This document shows, piece by piece, positions 21,569 through 29,080 of a stretch of DNA of 52,820 nt. The notes beneath the pieces were generated by a model. That model had not been told where the DNA came from, searched no databases, and was given only the letters and a program-made list of their open reading frames with translations. The stretch lies in NCBI GenBank assembly GCA_964396225.1, contig CAYNEL010000002.1, positions 1 to 52,820 of the forward strand, given 5' to 3'. Source of the DNA: CAYNEL01 sp964396225 (GTDB taxonomy: Bacteria; Patescibacteriota; Minisyncoccia; Moranbacterales; UBA1568). How positions within the stretch are numbered: position 1 is the first letter of the stretch; the number at the start of each line of letters is the position of its first letter. The translations under genes were made by a program, and so were the position numbers.

Positions 21569-22525
21569 ATGGAACTCGACGAACGGCAGGCGCGGGTGCT
21601 GGAGATGCTGGCGGGGCTTTCGGAAGCGGAGGTCTTGCGTCTCCTCAATGAGCGGCAGGCGGATCAGGCGCGGACCGCACGAACCGTGCCGGAAGGATGC
21701 TGCCTGTTCCGGGTGCTCGACTCCGGATTGGCGGGGGTAGAACTCACCACGCCGACCGGACATCGGGCGCAGGTGGATCGCGACGGCACGTTACTGGTGC
21801 CGTCCAATTCCGGACTGGAGTTGGTGGCGGGGTTCGAGTTGCTGGAGGGGACGCCGACCACTCCGACAGCGGACGGCGCGCTGGAAGCGGAGAAGCCTTC
21901 GGGTGAACTCTGCTGGTATCACTGTCTGGACTCGGCGCTCTGGGGGCAGTTGGTGACGGGTCCCGGGCCGTACAATGTGCGGATGACCATCGGCCGCGAT
22001 GGCCGGGGGATTGCTCCGACCGATGCGGGGTTCGATGCGGTGGCGACGTTCGCCCGAGGAGAAGTCCTGCGTCCGGAAGAGGCGTCGGCCTTGCAGGCGG
22101 CGATGGCGGCGGGGCGATTGGTGCAGCAGCAGGGGGAGGAGGCGAGTCAACGGCCGGCTTTCATTCCGCCGGCGGAAGCTTTGCCGACCTTCACGATGAC
22201 GACTCCCGCGCCGGAACTGGAGCAGGTGCTGCAGTTGGGCGGCGACCCGGCGGCTTCGGGAGAAACGACTCTCTCTCCGGTGACGGGAGCGGAAGAATTG
22301 TCGAAACTGAAACGGAGCGCGCTGTTTGCTCTGGCGAAGGAGCGAGGCCTGCCGACCTCTCCGAAGCAGACGAACGAAGAACTGCGCGAACTCCTGTCGC
22401 TTTCCGCAGGAGTCGAGGCGCAGGCGGACCCGCAGAACGTTTCGGAGACAGGGGCGGAAGCGACTCCGCACAAAGCGGCGGTGGAAGCGGCGCTCAAGGC
22501 AGCGTTCGAAGCGGAAGGAGAATGA
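21569..22525 (+). CDS. Virion-region protein with two similar beta modules and a SAP-like end
   Basis: 318 residues from ATG 21569. Two tandem beta modules share the pattern CxxxxxLDSxLxG: CLFRVLDSGLAGVELTTPTG near residue 46 and CWYHCLDSALWGQLVTG near 117. A Pro/Thr-rich linker follows. Residues about 245-282 (LSKLKRSALFALAKERG, then TNEELRELL) match a SAP/HeH-type helix-extended-loop-helix, which usually binds nucleic acid. The tail is Ala/Glu-rich. It lies between the capsid and connector genes, so a head-associated protein is likely. The SAP-like call is moderate. Confidence 0.55.
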   Translation: MELDERQARVLEMLAGLSEAEVLRLLNERQADQARTARTVPEGCCLFRVLDSGLAGVELTTPTGHRAQVDRDGTLLVPSNSGLELVAGFELLEGTPTTPTADGALEAEKPSGELCWYHCLDSALWGQLVTGPGPYNVRMTIGRDGRGIAPTDAGFDAVATFARGEVLRPEEASALQAAMAAGRLVQQQGEEASQRPAFIPPAEALPTFTMTTPAPELEQVLQLGGDPAASGETTLSPVTGAEELSKLKRSALFALAKERGLPTSPKQTNEELRELLSLSAGVEAQADPQNVSETGAEATPHKAAVEAALKAAFEAEGE

Positions 22526-22526
22526 G

Positions 22527-23186
22527 ATGGGGCAGGTGACCTTTCGAGGGCTCCGAGTAGAACGGGAGGGGCCTGCGCTGGCGGTGCGGGGTCGGCTAAC
22601 GTTTTCGGACTCCTACGACGCGACAAACGGTGACACTCCCGGAGAGATGACGCTCTCAGATCGCGGCGCACAGCAACTCCTGCTGGTGCCGGTCGCGGTA
22701 AAGATCGGGACCGGCGCGCAGGTGCAGGTGGTGTACGATTACACGCTAAACACCTTCCGTGCGTTCCGCTGGACCGGCGGCGTGCTCACGGAATACGCCA
22801 ACGCGACGGACCTGCGAGCGGCGTTCGGGGAAATCCCGTTTGTCGCCTACGGCAAACAGCGCGGGCCAACGCGTTCGGCGGGGCGACTCACCGACCTGTT
22901 CTTCGCACCCTACGCCGGTTCTCGCAAGCGGCTGTTCGGCCGTTTCACCCCGGCGACGTATGAGACGGGAGGATTCCTCCTGACGCCGGCGCTCTCGCAG
23001 TTCGGCCTGCAGCGGGTGGAGTGCCTTCAAGTGGAGCAGACCCTCCCGCGCACCAGCACCTACTTCTACACCTACCGCGCCAGTGACGCTCGCCTCCGAG
23101 TGGTGGATACCAGCGGAGTAGAAGTCGCGAACGGCACGGACCTGTCGGGCCAGACCGGCATCCGGTTCATGGCGGAGGGCTACTAG
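22527..23186 (+). CDS. Putative head protein
   Basis: 219 residues from ATG 22527, one base after the previous stop. VRGRLTFSDSYDATNGDTPG followed by LLLVPVAVKIGTGAQVQV and a YDYTLNTFRAF strand resembles small phage capsid-associated proteins that begin with a GSYATGG-like motif. It is beta-rich throughout with no enzyme motif. It is co-translated with its neighbours in the head-tail joining block. Confidence 0.5.
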   Translation: MGQVTFRGLRVEREGPALAVRGRLTFSDSYDATNGDTPGEMTLSDRGAQQLLLVPVAVKIGTGAQVQVVYDYTLNTFRAFRWTGGVLTEYANATDLRAAFGEIPFVAYGKQRGPTRSAGRLTDLFFAPYAGSRKRLFGRFTPATYETGGFLLTPALSQFGLQRVECLQVEQTLPRTSTYFYTYRASDARLRVVDTSGVEVANGTDLSGQTGIRFMAEGY

Positions 23187-23188
23187 AG

Positions 23189-23521
23189 ATGCCGGCGGCG
23201 ATGACGGGAAACTATGAGGAGAAGCTGCAGAACGCGCGGGTGCATCAGATCGGCAATACCCGCGTGCTCACCGGCTACGTCGTGATTGAGAACTCGGCGC
23301 AGGCCGAGGGGTTCCGGCTGAAGAACGGACCCGTGCAGCACGGGATGAAACCGACCTTGGTGCTGATTGAACGCGACTCCGACGACGGCGACTCTCTCAT
23401 GGCGTGGGATTACGACCTGCAGGTTTTGCTCTACTACAACGCCAACGGCGCAGTTCCCGGCGACTCCTCGGCCGTTGGCAAGCGTTACGGACTGGTGTTC
23501 TACGCCGATCCAACCGCCTGA
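23189..23521 (+). CDS. Small structural-region protein
   Basis: 110 residues from ATG 23189, two bases after the previous stop. Beta-rich (NTRVLTGYVVIENS, YDLQVLLYYNANG). Likely a small head or connector component by position. No family is recognised. Confidence 0.5.
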   Translation: MPAAMTGNYEEKLQNARVHQIGNTRVLTGYVVIENSAQAEGFRLKNGPVQHGMKPTLVLIERDSDDGDSLMAWDYDLQVLLYYNANGAVPGDSSAVGKRYGLVFYADPTA

Positions 23522-23563
23522 ACAAAGGGGTAGGAACGACCGGGGAGTTCTGCGGAGGCAGAG

Positions 23564-24493
23564 ATGGCGGCGACGCAGTTTCCGTTACCGATCACCACGG
23601 ATCGTGCGGCGGCGCAATTCGCGAACCTGACGACCTACCTGACGGCGATAGCAAGGACGCAGTTTCCGAGTGCGGCGACGGACGCGGACGCCCGCGCCAG
23701 CTATCTCTCACAGCAGATTCGCAGCGCACAGGCGCGCCTCGAAGCGGAAGCCGAAACCAAGTTCTTCGTCACCCGGTTCTGTACCGAAGAACTGGCGCTG
23801 CAGGAAGAACTCGAACTCGGAACCGACTTCGACGAATACATCCAACCGCTCAATTACGATCACGATCAGCATCGTGCGAACACCTGTCGCACTCAACTCC
23901 CGTGGACTCCGCTGGTCCCGGGCCGCAACGCCGATCTGACTCAACGCCGGGTAGTGCAGCAGTTCGTCTTCTCCGCTCCGGGCGGCGCACGAACGATTGA
24001 CCTCCCCGGCGAGTGGCTACAGGCCGACTGCGACACCGGAACCCTGCACATTCTCCCTAACGCTATCGTCTCTCACGGGCTTACCCTCCCGACCTTCCTC
24101 GCCCTGACTCCTTACGAGTATCGACAGGGGATCGGACAACGCGTCCCTCTGTTCGTTCATGTGCGGTTCAGCGCCGGAATGCTGCAACTTCCCGCCGATC
24201 CGGGCGACTGGGACGACTGGGACCCGGAAGCACGCCCGTTCGATACGATCCGCTCACAAGTAGAAGTCGCCGACTTTCAGCAGGCGATTGCCCAACAGGT
24301 CGGCGCACAGGTCTTCTCCGCCCTCGTCCCGGTCATCGCTCGCGGCGGCGTCTCCCTCAGCGTAGACGGACTCTCCCGCAGCGCGAACCCGCAGGTACTC
24401 ACACAGCAGGCGCAGATGCTGGAAAGTGCGGTGCGAGACTGGATTTCTCGCTACGCTCTCTCCCGCAAGGGCCTGCAGACGACGTTCATCTAA
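23564..24493 (+). CDS. Head-tail joining region protein, probable head completion protein
   Basis: 309 residues from ATG 23564 with a GGAGG site. The N-terminus has helices (SYLSQQIRSAQARLEAEAET) followed by beta stretches (VVQQFVFSAPGGARTIDLPG, FVHVRFSAGMLQLPAD) and a helical C-terminus with LESAVRDWISRYALSRKG. Helical bundle plus beta sandwich is common in neck proteins, and its place between capsid and tail genes fits. No precise family is claimed. Confidence 0.5.
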   Translation: MAATQFPLPITTDRAAAQFANLTTYLTAIARTQFPSAATDADARASYLSQQIRSAQARLEAEAETKFFVTRFCTEELALQEELELGTDFDEYIQPLNYDHDQHRANTCRTQLPWTPLVPGRNADLTQRRVVQQFVFSAPGGARTIDLPGEWLQADCDTGTLHILPNAIVSHGLTLPTFLALTPYEYRQGIGQRVPLFVHVRFSAGMLQLPADPGDWDDWDPEARPFDTIRSQVEVADFQQAIAQQVGAQVFSALVPVIARGGVSLSVDGLSRSANPQVLTQQAQMLESAVRDWISRYALSRKGLQTTFI

Positions 24494-24510
24494 ACGGGAG
24501 GCGATGCACA

Positions 24511-25197
24511 GTGCTGGGCGGCGTTCTGGACCCGCTGGAGTTCGAACAACTCCTCCACGACGTAGGCGAAACGCCAGCCTACTGGAAGCGGCGCATCGGA
24601 CTCTGTCCACGCTGCTCTTCGCGCCGCCTGTCGATGGTCTCCTATCAGGGAGACTGTCCTTTGTGCGGCGGGACCGGAGAACTGTTTCGCGAGATGACAA
24701 TCCCGACGACCGGGACGACCGGCGGAAAGGTGGCGCTGCAGAGCGTCTCGCTCGGCCAGCAGGCGGGCGGGCTCACTCCCGGGCTCGACTCCTCGGCGAC
24801 ACTCACCTACAGTCCGAGCGACTATCCGCTGGCGAAGGGAGACTTGCTGGGGTTCAGCAGTCGTGTGGCGACATTTACGCAACTCATAGATCGTGGACCC
24901 GGGCTCACCGACCGGCTCCGGCCGGGCAATCTCACGGCGCTCTTGGAGGTGTATACGGCGAAGGGGCGAGTGACGACCGGTTATTCTCTCGGCGGCGACG
25001 CACGCAGCATCGTCTGGGTAGACGGACACGCGAACACGCCGGACGAGGGAGACTCGTACACGGTGCTCATGCAGTTTGTTCCCGGTTACCGCGTGGAGGC
25101 GATTCCCCGGCGGCGACCGAACGATGACGCGGGTTTGCCGTTCGTTTCCACGGTGCAGTTGACTCTGGAGCAGTTCGGTCCGCTGGAGGGGGAGTAG
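24511..25197 (+). CDS. Neck/stopper-type protein with zinc ribbon
   Basis: 228 residues from GTG 24511. CPRCSSRR...CPLCGGTGEL (residues 32-57) is a CxxC-CxxC zinc ribbon. The rest is a beta domain (LLGFSSRVATFTQLID, LEVYTAKGRVTTGYSL, YTVLMQFVPGYRVEAI), as in head-tail stoppers. The gene abuts the next one with no gap. The zinc module is clear; the stopper role is inferred from position. Confidence 0.5.
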   Translation: MLGGVLDPLEFEQLLHDVGETPAYWKRRIGLCPRCSSRRLSMVSYQGDCPLCGGTGELFREMTIPTTGTTGGKVALQSVSLGQQAGGLTPGLDSSATLTYSPSDYPLAKGDLLGFSSRVATFTQLIDRGPGLTDRLRPGNLTALLEVYTAKGRVTTGYSLGGDARSIVWVDGHANTPDEGDSYTVLMQFVPGYRVEAIPRRRPNDDAGLPFVSTVQLTLEQFGPLEGE

Positions 25198-26031
25198 GTG
25201 CCGGTAATTGCGCAGGTGGACAACGCGCATTACGCGGACGGGTTGCGACTGCTGCTCACGCTCACGGCCGCGCCCACCGGCACGCTGCGAGTGTATGCCG
25301 CGCCTCGGCCGGAACTGCTGCTGGGTCCGGATTATCAGGATTACGAGAAAACGATCACCGCGCTGGCGGGGACGGCGTACGCGGTGCAGGTGCGAGACGG
25401 AGTCACCGAGTATCCGTTGAACCTGCGGGGCGGCTACTACCTGCTGGCGGAAGACGACACCGGCAAGTCGGAACTGGCTTCCGAGTGGCTCTGCGCGCGC
25501 ACGAACGAGTCGCTGGCGTCGCAGGTGACGGAACAGGTGCTCACGGTGCTCACGGCCAACGGCTTGCTGCTGGAGCGTGCGGTTCAAACGGCGCTGGGAA
25601 CGGAGACCTTCCCCGGCGGCAAGGAGATCGGAGACTTCCTGCGCTTCGGCCGGGGACCGCTCAATTACGACGCCGATCCGCATTTCGGCGTAAACGTGCT
25701 GCTGTCGGCGCGGCAGGAAGATCACTACGCGGTCCCGTTCTCGGACAAACTGGACTTTTCGCTGCAGATACGCGCTTACTGTCTGTATCAATCGGAAGCG
25801 CCGCTGGATCGGGTGGCGCTGGCGCTGGGAGAGGCGGTCTGGAGTGTGCTCAATCAACCGCATTATCTGATACAGGCGCTTCCCGGCGGGATGAAAATGT
25901 ACGAAGCGTTTTGTCGCTCGGCGAACCTGAACTACGCGGCGATAGAAGGGAGTCGGAGCCGTCTGGTGTCGTACGACATCAATTACGAGGCGTTTGTGCA
26001 CGCGCAGGTGTGGGGAGGATCGCCCGGCTAA
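25198..26031 (+). CDS. Tail-completion region protein
   Basis: 277 residues from GTG 25198, directly after the previous stop. The N-terminal third is a beta domain (LRLLLTLTAAPTGTLRVYAA), followed by helices (VTEQVLTVLTANGLLLERAV) and a segment resembling tail-terminator folds (SDKLDFSLQIRAYCLYQSEA, ALGEAVWSVLNQPHYLIQAL). Position before the gpG-like gene supports a tail terminator, with moderate certainty. Confidence 0.48.
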   Translation: MPVIAQVDNAHYADGLRLLLTLTAAPTGTLRVYAAPRPELLLGPDYQDYEKTITALAGTAYAVQVRDGVTEYPLNLRGGYYLLAEDDTGKSELASEWLCARTNESLASQVTEQVLTVLTANGLLLERAVQTALGTETFPGGKEIGDFLRFGRGPLNYDADPHFGVNVLLSARQEDHYAVPFSDKLDFSLQIRAYCLYQSEAPLDRVALALGEAVWSVLNQPHYLIQALPGGMKMYEAFCRSANLNYAAIEGSRSRLVSYDINYEAFVHAQVWGGSPG

Positions 26032-26042
26032 CGGCGGCGCGT

Positions 26043-26735
26043 ATGGTCAGACAGCATCTATTTCCGCTCCCGAACGGGTTGGCGCTTCGGATTCGTACCG
26101 ACGACACTGAAGCGGCGGCGCTGCTGTTTCGCGTGGAGCGGCGGGGCCGGGTAGATCGAACGCTGCTGTTCGAACGCTACGGGGCGACAATGCGGCAGGG
26201 ATACGCGGAGAAGTTTCGCGAGGGCGGCGACCCGCGCTGGCAGGAACTGCGACCGAACACGGTGGCGGCCAAGCGGCGGCTGCTGCAGGCCGGGCTGATT
26301 CCGGCGCGCGGCAAGGGAGGGCGCATCCCCCGGCGGCTGAAGCAGTTCGACCCTCGGGTGGGCGTCCACCTGTTTTCGCCGCACACGATTTTGATCGAGA
26401 CCGGCGCGCTGCGAGACAGTTACGCGAACAAGAGTGCGAAGGGAAACGTCACGCGCGTGAGTGTGGATCGCGGCTTCTACGGTTCGCAGTACACCCTCAC
26501 GCGGTTACTTACTCCGAATCAGGAACTGAAGCCGTATCTGAAGGTGAGCAAGAAGGCGCTCGCCGGCCGCCGGCGGGGCCGCACAGTCAGCGTGGAAGTC
26601 CCGCTCGCGCTGATTCACGAGGTCGGCGCACCCGGTGCAAACATTCCGGCGCGGCCGGTGGCGAATGTGCGAGAGTTGGACGTAACGCGGCTGCGCGAAC
26701 AAACCACACAATGGTTCTGGGAGGGAGTACGATGA
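26043..26735 (+). CDS. Phage virion morphogenesis protein (Mu gpG-like tail completion)
   Basis: 230 residues from ATG 26043. The signature DPRWQELRPNTVAAKRRLL followed by IETGALRDSY, then basic strands and IHEVGAPGANIPARP, matches the virion morphogenesis family, in which W-x-L-x-P-x-T, ETGxLxxS and the final IPARPF-like box are conserved. Family members help finish or attach tails. The Arg-rich middle (RGKGGRIPRRLKQ) is larger than usual. It overlaps the next gene by 4 nt. Confidence 0.75.
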   Translation: MVRQHLFPLPNGLALRIRTDDTEAAALLFRVERRGRVDRTLLFERYGATMRQGYAEKFREGGDPRWQELRPNTVAAKRRLLQAGLIPARGKGGRIPRRLKQFDPRVGVHLFSPHTILIETGALRDSYANKSAKGNVTRVSVDRGFYGSQYTLTRLLTPNQELKPYLKVSKKALAGRRRGRTVSVEVPLALIHEVGAPGANIPARPVANVRELDVTRLREQTTQWFWEGVR

Positions 26736-27217
26736 GGGCGAACTATCGGCAAGCGGCGCGAGAACTGCTCAACCGAGCGACCAGTGAGAACGACGGCCGG
26801 TTTCCGCAACCGACGGAGGCGGAGGTGCAGGAGCGATTGGCGCGTCAGCGTGCGCGCGATACGGTGCTCTCCTACGGCTGTTTGACCTGTTGCGGCGCGT
26901 CGCGGGTGGTGCAGGAGACCGGCGGGGCGACGATTGCCTGTCCGCTGCTCGGCGATTTCTCGTCGCGCCTGCCGGCCGAGGGGAACGCCCGCTCACTGGC
27001 GGAGAAGTGCGCCATCCCGACTCTGTATCGGCAGGTAGGAGAGGGGAAACCCGCTCCGGCGGAATGGGAAGTGCTGGACCTTGTGCCGTTCCATGTCTCG
27101 CCCGAAGTGTACGCTCACGTCGGGGCGAAGCCTCCGGAAGAGCGCGACCCGGCAGGCGGTGCGGGACCGGAGGCGGGAGCGGGGGCGGGACCGGATGCGG
27201 CTCCTTCGGCGAAGTAG
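26732..27217 (+). CDS. Hypothetical Cys-containing protein
   Basis: 161 residues from ATG 26732 with a GGGAGGG site. It contains SYGCLTCCGASRVV and a later CPLLGD and KCAIPT, a possible metal site, then a Gly/Ala/Pro-rich disordered tail (GAGPEAGAGAGPDAAPSAK). Function is not recognised. Its place between tail-completion and tail-tube genes suggests a tail assembly factor. Confidence 0.45.
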   Translation: MRANYRQAARELLNRATSENDGRFPQPTEAEVQERLARQRARDTVLSYGCLTCCGASRVVQETGGATIACPLLGDFSSRLPAEGNARSLAEKCAIPTLYRQVGEGKPAPAEWEVLDLVPFHVSPEVYAHVGAKPPEERDPAGGAGPEAGAGAGPDAAPSAK

Positions 27218-27257
27218 GCCTCGCCGCCGATAATACGAGGAGAGGGAGAGAGACAGC

Positions 27258-28175
27258 ATGAGCGCAGGCGGTCAAACACTTGGCGTTTTCGGGTTCGTCA
27301 AACTGGGCGGCACGCAGGTGCTTACCCGGGCCGGGGCCTCGTTCGGCAACCCGCGCAACCTCGACGAAGCGCCGCCGATTCAGGGAGCCGGCGGTTACGG
27401 TCCGATCAACATCGGCGAGGGGTTGCAGTTTCCGGTTTTCAACGTCCCGGCGGTGGGACTGGACAACGGCGCGGCGGGATGGCTGACGGCGGCCAACCTC
27501 AATGCGTGGTTCATCACCCGGTCGGCGCGGCCGGTTTGGGACCTGTCGCCACTCGCACAGAGCGTTTTCTCGTCTAACGGTTCGGTGGGCGACGGGCGCG
27601 GTTCGTGGCGCGTGAATGGCGTGAAGGGGATGGGGTTCACCCTTTCCGTGCGGAAGGGGCAGGAGATCGGCTTCAACCTGCGCTTCTGCGGACGCAACCG
27701 AGAGAAGGCGCTCAACGCGGACCTTCCGCCCGCCACTACCACGCTCACCGGCGCGCCGTTGATGTTCGACCGGATCGGTTTCCCCGGCGGTGGGACGCTG
27801 GAAGATCGCGGCATCACGGCCATCACGCTGAATTTCGACTGCGGGACGACGCCCAACATGGAACTGGACGGCTCGATTTATCCGGTGGAGCACAACGCGG
27901 GGCTACCGACCGCGTCCTGCACCATCGAATACAACAGCCTGAACACCATCGCGCCACTCGGCTACAATCCGACAACTGACACGTGGGAGACGCTCAACGA
28001 CGTCGTTTTCACGCTGACGACGGTCTCCAGTCCGCTGGCGCAGATCACGTTCACCATGACCCGGATGGAGTGCACGAATCCGTTCGACGTCCAGACGCAG
28101 ATCGGGAGAGTGTCGGTAACCCGGCAGTACAAAGTCTACGGCTCCACCACGGCGCAACCGGTAGTGATTGCGTAA
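27258..28175 (+). CDS. Probable major tail tube protein
   Basis: 305 residues from ATG 27258 with a GAGAGGGAGAG site. Beta-rich, with QTLGVFGFVKLGGTQVL near the start, FTLSVRKGQEIGFNLRFCG in the middle, and ITAITLNFDCGTTPNMELDG and TFTMTRMECTNP later. This composition, and the position just before the tail chaperone and tape-measure genes, fits a tail tube subunit. No adjacent sheath gene is seen, pointing to a non-contractile tail. Family identity needs a profile search. Confidence 0.6.
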   Translation: MSAGGQTLGVFGFVKLGGTQVLTRAGASFGNPRNLDEAPPIQGAGGYGPINIGEGLQFPVFNVPAVGLDNGAAGWLTAANLNAWFITRSARPVWDLSPLAQSVFSSNGSVGDGRGSWRVNGVKGMGFTLSVRKGQEIGFNLRFCGRNREKALNADLPPATTTLTGAPLMFDRIGFPGGGTLEDRGITAITLNFDCGTTPNMELDGSIYPVEHNAGLPTASCTIEYNSLNTIAPLGYNPTTDTWETLNDVVFTLTTVSSPLAQITFTMTRMECTNPFDVQTQIGRVSVTRQYKVYGSTTAQPVVIA

Positions 28176-28212
28176 AGGCGGAGCTCACGGTTAGCAGAAA
28201 GGCGCACAACCG

Positions 28213-28953
28213 GTGGTACAGGAGTTTCTGGAGGAGTTGCGGGTCTTGCGGGTCCGCACAGCGGACGGCGAGGAGTATGAGGCGCTGATTCCCGGTGACG
28301 GCGACCTTGCCTATCAGATGCAGGAGTTGGAGCGGGTAGAGGGGCAACTGCGGCGGATGGCGCAGGAACCGCTTCCCGGCGAACTGCAGCGCGCCCGAAC
28401 CAGAGCCGAGGAGGAGGGGGCCAACGAGGTAGAACAGGAACTCTACCGGCGGCTGTTGCATGAGCATTACTCGGTCCGACTGGGACGGGAGGAGACCCTG
28501 CGCACGACGGTGGGAGTGATAAGAGAGCGGCTGGAACAGGCGACGCGGCTGGCGGAAGACTTCGGCGAGAATCCGACCCTGCGGCCGGGAGAGGAACTGG
28601 TCCGCTACTGTTACGTGCTGCGACAGTTGAACTACGGCGACCGATTGCAGATCGAGCAGGGGCATCGGACTCTCGACCCGAACTCCGGGACGGCGGCGGT
28701 GGACGTGAGCAAGCGCGACCTTGCGCTCATGGGGGCGTGTTTCGTCGGACAGATCGACCCGGAACAGGCGGCGAGTTGGTCGCCGGGCGACCGGAACGGG
28801 GTGCGAGAGTTTCCGGCGCGCACGCTGCATCCGGCGATTTACGTGGCGCTGGTCGGCCGGGTGTGGGGGCGAATGCTGCTTGACCCGTTCCTCGTGAACT
28901 ACTTTCGCCAGCGCGGCGGCTCGGCTCCGACTGGAGAAGGTGCTTCCGCATGA
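28213..28953 (+). CDS. Probable tail assembly chaperone
   Basis: 246 residues from GTG 28213. Mostly helical and acidic (LAYQMQELERVEGQLRRMAQ, RTRAEEEGANEVEQELYRRL), with YCYVLRQLNYGDRLQIEQGH later. It lies directly before the tape-measure gene, the usual place for the G/GT chaperone pair. A +1-frame ORF overlaps its 3' end and continues to the tape-measure start, so a frameshifted longer form is possible. Chaperones of this class bind the tape measure and recruit tube subunits. Confidence 0.55.
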   Translation: MVQEFLEELRVLRVRTADGEEYEALIPGDGDLAYQMQELERVEGQLRRMAQEPLPGELQRARTRAEEEGANEVEQELYRRLLHEHYSVRLGREETLRTTVGVIRERLEQATRLAEDFGENPTLRPGEELVRYCYVLRQLNYGDRLQIEQGHRTLDPNSGTAAVDVSKRDLALMGACFVGQIDPEQAASWSPGDRNGVREFPARTLHPAIYVALVGRVWGRMLLDPFLVNYFRQRGGSAPTGEGASA

Positions 28954-29080
28954 GGCGGTTTGCGTGGGATCGGTCGCGTTTGTGCAGCGGCTCAAGGGGG
29001 TTCCGGTTGACCTGTTGACGTTGCCTTCGTTTGACGCCGAGGTGGTAATCGCGATGGAGAACGGCTGGGAGGGTGAATGA
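28940..29080 (+). CDS. Overlapping small ORF, possible T part of the tail chaperone
   Basis: 46 residues if started at GTG 28940: LPHEAVCVGSVAFVQRLKG then PVDLLTLPSFDAEVVIAMEN. The frame is open back to about 28898, so it could also be entered by a +1 or -2 shift from the chaperone gene. The residue pattern is coding-like, and the stop overlaps the tape-measure ATG, as expected for a G/GT second part. I see no classic slippery heptamer in the open overlap. Independent initiation is also possible. Confidence 0.42.
   Translation: MLPHEAVCVGSVAFVQRLKGVPVDLLTLPSFDAEVVIAMENGWEGE

Noticed and set aside
28864..28872. GGGGGCGA as a Mu-like -2 frameshift site
   Set aside because: After a -2 shift the new frame meets TGA near 28895, before the coding-like overlap, so this site alone cannot produce the expected fusion.
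28975..29000. TTGACC/TTGACG sequences resembling -35 boxes before the tape-measure gene
   Set aside because: No -10 at 16-18 bp, and the region is better explained as coding for the chaperone T part.
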